Source: Dryas octopetala (Eukaryota > Streptophyta > Magnoliopsida > Rosales > Rosaceae). From it: a stretch of DNA of 64,000 nucleotides. The stretch is taken from positions 4,404,501 through 4,468,500 of the forward strand of contig OY992833.1 in assembly GCA_963921425.1 (NCBI GenBank), written 5' to 3'. The translations under genes were made by a program, and so were the position numbers. How positions within the stretch are numbered: position 1 is the first letter of the stretch; every line of letters starts with the position of its first letter. This document shows positions 59,670 through 64,000 of this stretch, piece after piece. The notes beneath the pieces were generated by a model, which saw only the letters and a program-made list of their open reading frames with translations, was not told the DNA's origin and ran no database searches.

Positions 59670-61935
59670 CCGAATAAGAAGTTCGATTCATTTTCTGTCA
59701 TGTCGAATGCAGTTGTTGTTGTTGTTTTTTCTTTAAATCCTCGTATTGTTCTTGTTTTTTCTTTTAGTGATCATGTTGTACTTGTTTTTCCTTTAAATCA
59801 TCGTGTTGTTTTTCTTGTTTGTGGTTGTTGAAGTCCCGATGTTGTCAGGCTTATGTTGTCTAATTTATGAAATTTTCTTATTTTAAATATATTCAATATT
59901 GACCTTATTTTAAAGATCTCATTAAAATAAGATCACTAGAATCATTTTTATTATACTTTAAATTTAAAATTATCAATTAAATATCACTTAATCAATATTA
60001 GACATATTTTAAATATGTATAAAACACTGTGACCCAAAATGGGTCACAGCACCATAAATGTGAGAATTGGGTCACAGCACTATTTGTGACCCAAAATGGG
60101 TTTTGGGTCACAAAAAATGGCTTTACCATAGTGGAAGGCCTTAGCCTAGAGCATTAGGCTAATCACTCAATTAAAAAGGGCCAAAAGGATTGGCCAACCA
60201 ATTAAAAGTCTCTTGGAAAACCAAAAGCCCTGACAAATAACCCAAAGCTTTGTCAGAAACCTTTTTCACGTAAGATAGGAGGTGACTCTTCAGTTTTCCC
60301 TCCAACAGACACAAGAACCCTTTTATAAAACCAACTCCTGTTCAGACCAAGAGAACCCACGAAAATTCTGAGTTTACAGAGAAAAAGAGTGAGAGAAAGA
60401 GAGAGAACAAGAGAAGAAGAAGAGGAAGGCCAAACCGAAGGGAGAGAGAGAAAGGAGTTCGACTTGCATTGTTCTTTGGGAAACTCAGCAAGAATTGGTA
60501 AGAACCCACATCCTACCTTCTAAGTTTGATTTTCAATACCCTTTTACCTTGTTGAATGGCTAGGGTTATGTGCATCCAAAGAAAAATCCAAGAGTCTCAT
60601 GACCTAACCTTGTTTTGCAATTTCTGATTTTCTGACCTTGCCTCACAAAAATCAATTTTTACACCAATCGGCATGAGGTTTTACAAAACTGTTTTTGTGG
60701 CATAAACTAGACATATATACCTTTCATTCAAGCTAAGAATCAAGCAAATCCCATTTATATTGAGTGAGTTATGTATTTTTAAAGTTTGCATAAAAACTGC
60801 CTATTTTCTATAGCTTTTTCAAAGGAAATTATTGCGGTTTGCATACTTGAATTTTGAATTACTTAGAAACTTGTTTTGAAATCATCATGGTGGATTGTAT
60901 GACTGATTTTGGACTTGTACCAATTGGTCTTACATGATTTGGTGCATTAAACCCGAAAATAGCTTTTTTCACGTGAACAGTATTTTTGCAGAAAAATCTG
61001 CTTACTGATGTGAACTTTGGGCCTTCGAAAATCATACTTTCACAACTCCGATTGCTTTGAAAACATTTTTTACACGAGTATTTGCATGTCTTTTAAATGC
61101 CCGTGAAAAATCTCATTCAAATTCTTTTTCTGTGATTTTATAAAATTCCGGGAATAAGTGCTGCTCCTTTGCGACTTTGAAAGGAGCATTTTACCCCAAA
61201 AATGTTATTTTTTATATTAAGGCTTTTTAGCCTAAATGGTTGGTTCACATAAGTCACAAATCATCCCTAAGATTGATCTATAAGCATAAGGGAATTTATT
61301 TACTTCTAGAATGGAATTTGGGTTGTCAAAACCCCATGTTTTTGAAAGAAAACTAGGCTTCAGCATACCTATTTTCGGCTAAGGCTATTGTGTTGATTTT
61401 TAAGCTTTCAATTATATTTGTATTCATGATTTAGAACTTGTCTAAGGTCATAGGATGGTTAGTTATTGGTTAGAAGTATCGGATGCCATTTAACTTAGCC
61501 ATTACGACATTAAAGCCTTAGAGAGCCCATTTGAGTTTTAGAATATGAAATCTAATCCCCTTTGTGTTTGAGATTGATTTTCAGTTTGGTGGATCACCAC
61601 AAGGACGAGAAGCTTCAATTGAGGTAGGGGGAGCTAGTCCTTTCTAAACTCTATGTTTCTATATGGTTTAATTCATAATTACATTGATGGTTGTGTTTGT
61701 TTCTTTGATTGCTTGTCTCAGCATTAAATTGATATTTTAATTTGTCTTGACATGTTGTGGCTGTCATGTTTGTTAAATTGATTAGTTAACCTAAAAGAGA
61801 AACTAGGATTCATTTGGTTAATTGTAAACTAGCAATTAAATGTGGTAATTTAATTGGCTTTGAAACCGAAAATTAATTGGGTTTGTTATGCATGTTGATG
61901 ACTTCAACTTACCTTGTGAGGATGAAATAAATTAA

Positions 61936-63253
61936 GAGTGCTGCTATTTGCACACTTTTTTTTTTCTTTTTGCACACTTTTTTCTTCTACACACCCTTTA
62001 TTTTTTTCTAAAATTTAAAATTTCTCTTTAGCACACCCCTCCAATTACCCTAATACCCCCATTTTATCCAACACACCCAGCAAACTTAGACCCAAAAAAA
62101 AAAAAAAAAAAAAAAAAACACACACCCAGCCCCTCCCCCTCCCTCACCCCGACCACCTCCCTCCCTCTCCTCCCCTCCCAACACCACACCCGACACCCAC
62201 CTTTAGGCCAACAGTCCTTTGGTTCACCCCCAACACCCATCCTAACACATTTTTTGTATGTTTGAAATGATTTGGAATGTGGGTTTTTTAGAGTTTAGAG
62301 TTAATTTTCGGGTGGGGGATTGTTAATGTCGCAGGTCGTTCGGCACTGCACTTCCGAAATGTTTCTCTTCATTCGGCTGTCACCTGCCGAACATGACTGA
62401 AAATGTTCGACGATCCACTTCCGAACGGTTTCCTTGATGTTCGACATTGTACTTCCGAACCAGCTACAAATTTTGTTTTTTAAGGTTTCTCTTTGATTTC
62501 CGTCTTTTTCTTCTTTTCTTCCAAATTCTCTGCAACCAAAAACGCTGTCACTGAATTTGCTTGCTCGGTTTCTGCAACAACTCCGATGGTGAAATTTCTA
62601 TTGCAGCATTTGGAGAAATTTGTGTGTGCGGTTGGGGACAAGTTCATTAAGGCTGTTCATTGCAACAAGCAAATTGCCGACGGTTACGTCAATACATTGA
62701 AATGGAAAAACAATCAGCAAAATCATTGATGAAAAGTAAAAAATGAAACATTCACACTAATGGGTATTCAGTAAAGTCAACAAAGACCAATAAAAATCAA
62801 CTATGATTCATAAGTAAATTCTCTCTTGGAAGTCAAATGGAAAAAAAAAAAAAAAAACCCCATAAATTGTGACAGAGAAAATTTTGAACCTGGGCTCACC
62901 TTAATATATGAGAATCTTGGATTGAAAAATGGGAAAAAGAAACCCAGGTGGAGATAAGAAAAGATACAGAGAGAGAGAGAGGGTGGTCGGAGAGGGAATT
63001 TTATTTTTTTTCTTCATGTTTGCTTAATTCATGAGAGTAAAGAAGGGAGCGTTCATGGTCTTTGTTTGTTTATGTGTGTGTGATTGGGGAGGTAAGGTTT
63101 TTCTGAGGAGGAGTAGGTAGGTCTGGGGTGGGGTGTGTTGGGCTTGGGGAGGACTTTAGGGTCTTTTTACAATGGAGTAAATTTGTAAAATCACTAATTA
63201 AGTGATGAGGGGTGTGCAAAAAAAAAAAAAAAGGTGTGCAAATAGCAGTACTC
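61936..63253. mobile_element. 1.3-kb TIR element with perfect 8-bp TSD TAAATTAA
   Basis: Ends GAGTGCTGCTATTTGCACAC and GTGTGCAAATAGCAGTACTC are inverted repeats with one mismatch. The flanks TAAATTAA are identical (61928-61935, 63254-63261). An 8-bp duplication suggests hAT, though Mutator can give 8-9. The arms continue as homopolymer-rich inverted stretches (GCACACCCCT..). Inside is a 78-codon open frame at 62493-62729 (ending EKFVCAVGDKFIKAVHCNKQ..) of unknown nature. It has no transposase, so it is non-autonomous. Confidence 0.8.
62493..62729 (+). CDS. 78-codon open frame inside the TIR element, unknown
   Basis: The frame begins MISVFFFFSSKFSATKNAV and has a codon pattern that looks coding in its second half (MVKFLLQHLEKFVCAVGD). 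It could be a captured host exon or chance. I do not recognise it. Confidence 0.25.
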   Translation: MISVFFFFSSKFSATKNAVTEFACSVSATTPMVKFLLQHLEKFVCAVGDKFIKAVHCNKQIADGYVNTLKWKNNQQNH

Positions 63254-63261
63254 TAAATTAA

Positions 63262-64000
63262 TATATTTGTCCTAAGATCAATGAGTGGACTTAAGTGAAT
63301 TTATTTGAAAATTAAACCCCTAGGGCTGCATGTTTAGTTTTAATTAAACTAGCCTAGAATTTAAGGTTCTAATTGGACTTAAATTGGTTTATTTGGTAAA
63401 GTAATAAATCACTTGACGTCTTAATATGGTATGGAAGGGTATTAGAACACCTAGACTTGAACCTAATTAGGACTTGCATAATTGGTGGTACCCGAAAATA
63501 TTAAGGATTATTTATTTACCTTGTTATTAATCTTGGAGGTTCTAAGGGTTAAGAACTAGATTAAAGGGTAAAAAAGGATTAAACCAATAAGAGAAATTTA
63601 TTTCTTTTGCCTTGTTATTGGTTTCGGCAATGAGCTTTTAAAATTATAAACTTGGTTGTTTATTTAATTGCTTCTATTGTTTTATATTTGTTGAATTATA
63701 AAGCATGTTATTAAATGAAAGGAATGAATTGATTATATCTTGGTTTGTCATTTCATGTTCATTTGACATCATATATTCATATGAAGCATTGAGGGCAGCC
63801 ATGTTTACACTAATGTGGTTATAGTGTTTGGACTTCCTAATTAGAGATGAAGGGATACAGTTTTTACTCTATCCTTGGATTCAATTCCCTAAACGTATGC
63901 ATACATGTGTCATCTAGAGTGTTATGAGAAATAAAGAATATGCTAGCGGGAAGTAAATGAGTTTTTATTTACTTCGATGAAAGGACATCTCACTATCTAG
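63262..64000 (+). other. Continuation of the LTR fossil
   Basis: This AT-rich leader-like sequence continues the fossil that hosts the two insertions. No gene was seen up to the window end. Confidence 0.35.

Larger units (their letters stand above)
55862..60140 (+). mobile_element. Complete PIF/Harbinger transposon, TSD TTA
   Basis: The 4,279-bp element has termini GGCCTTCCACTATG and CATAGTGGAAGGCC (14-bp perfect inverted repeats) flanked by TTA at 55859-55861 and 60141-60143. It carries both expected genes, a Myb/SANT-like ORF1 and an undamaged DDE transposase, in the same orientation. Both ends hold clusters of TGTGACCCAAAA-type repeats. A 26-base repeat (GACTGATGCATGCTTTACAG..) occurs three to four times at 58078-58170 between the genes. 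Nothing visible prevents activity. Confidence 0.93.
55075..64000 (+). mobile_element. Large LTR-type fossil running off the window, host of two insertions
   Basis: The sequence starts TGTAACACCCCAAATT at 55075 and continues outside two later insertions (55862-60140 and 61936-63253). A TATA-like CTTTTATAAAACC at about 60320, a purine-rich leader at 60380-60450 and a splice-donor-like GAATTGGTAAGAA at about 60495 fit LTR/leader organisation. The end is not in the window and no gag-pol reading was found, so the family is uncertain. It resembles the other two long LTRs here in its first bases. Confidence 0.5.

Overview
This is nuclear DNA from a flowering plant, very probably a dicot. The host genes are typical of plants: a TIC22 chloroplast import factor and a plant cyclic-nucleotide-gated channel (CNGC), both split by AT-rich GT-AG introns. 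A family-level guess (for example Rosaceae) would be speculation. No bacterial-type genes, tRNA, rRNA or CRISPR array were seen.

Layout. 1-5240: a gene-poor patchwork with captured pieces of host genes (exon 1 of TRAP-beta, one exon of LIP5), a 245-bp direct repeat around the LIP5 piece, and long stretches of short inverted motifs. 6122-9233: a 3.1-kb solo-LTR-like fossil with a 5-bp target duplication. 10620-11410: the tail of a Ty1/Copia fossil. 11510-12082: a Tourist-like MITE. 12890-33593 (minus): a CNGC gene in seven exons that join into a 551-codon frame. Its third intron is 15.9 kb and holds a Mutator-like element (MULE) of about 14.8 kb. 34-38 kb: intergenic DNA with a triplicated segment, a CACTA MITE and a 366-bp fold-back MITE with a perfect 9-bp target duplication. 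38.3-46.6 kb: nested and duplicated LTR fossils. 47-48.2 kb: nested MITEs with a GGT-type microsatellite. 48399-54057 (minus): TIC22 in seven exons (314 aa). 55075 to the end: one more LTR fossil, carrying an apparently intact PIF/Harbinger transposon (55862-60140, TSD TTA) and a 1.3-kb element with a perfect 8-bp TSD.

The most interesting part is the MULE. It carries a MURA-type transposase (plus) and a convergent gene of about 1,200 codons (minus). That gene has an N-terminal DUF1985/plant-mobile-domain-like region, a long acidic and coiled-coil middle, and a C-terminal Ulp1 (C48) peptidase domain. Right at its 5' end lies a young tandem array of 12 full and one partial 502-bp unit. On the gene's strand each unit contains a possible TATA-like box, a G-box/bZIP-like motif and a potential 5' splice donor, and a plausible acceptor sits exactly at the array/gene junction. 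I read the array as possible promoter/leader monomers, in the manner of mouse L1 monomers, and possibly as the target of a VANDAL-like anti-silencing protein. Both are hypotheses. A second motif (GCAGTTTCAG) recurs across the element.
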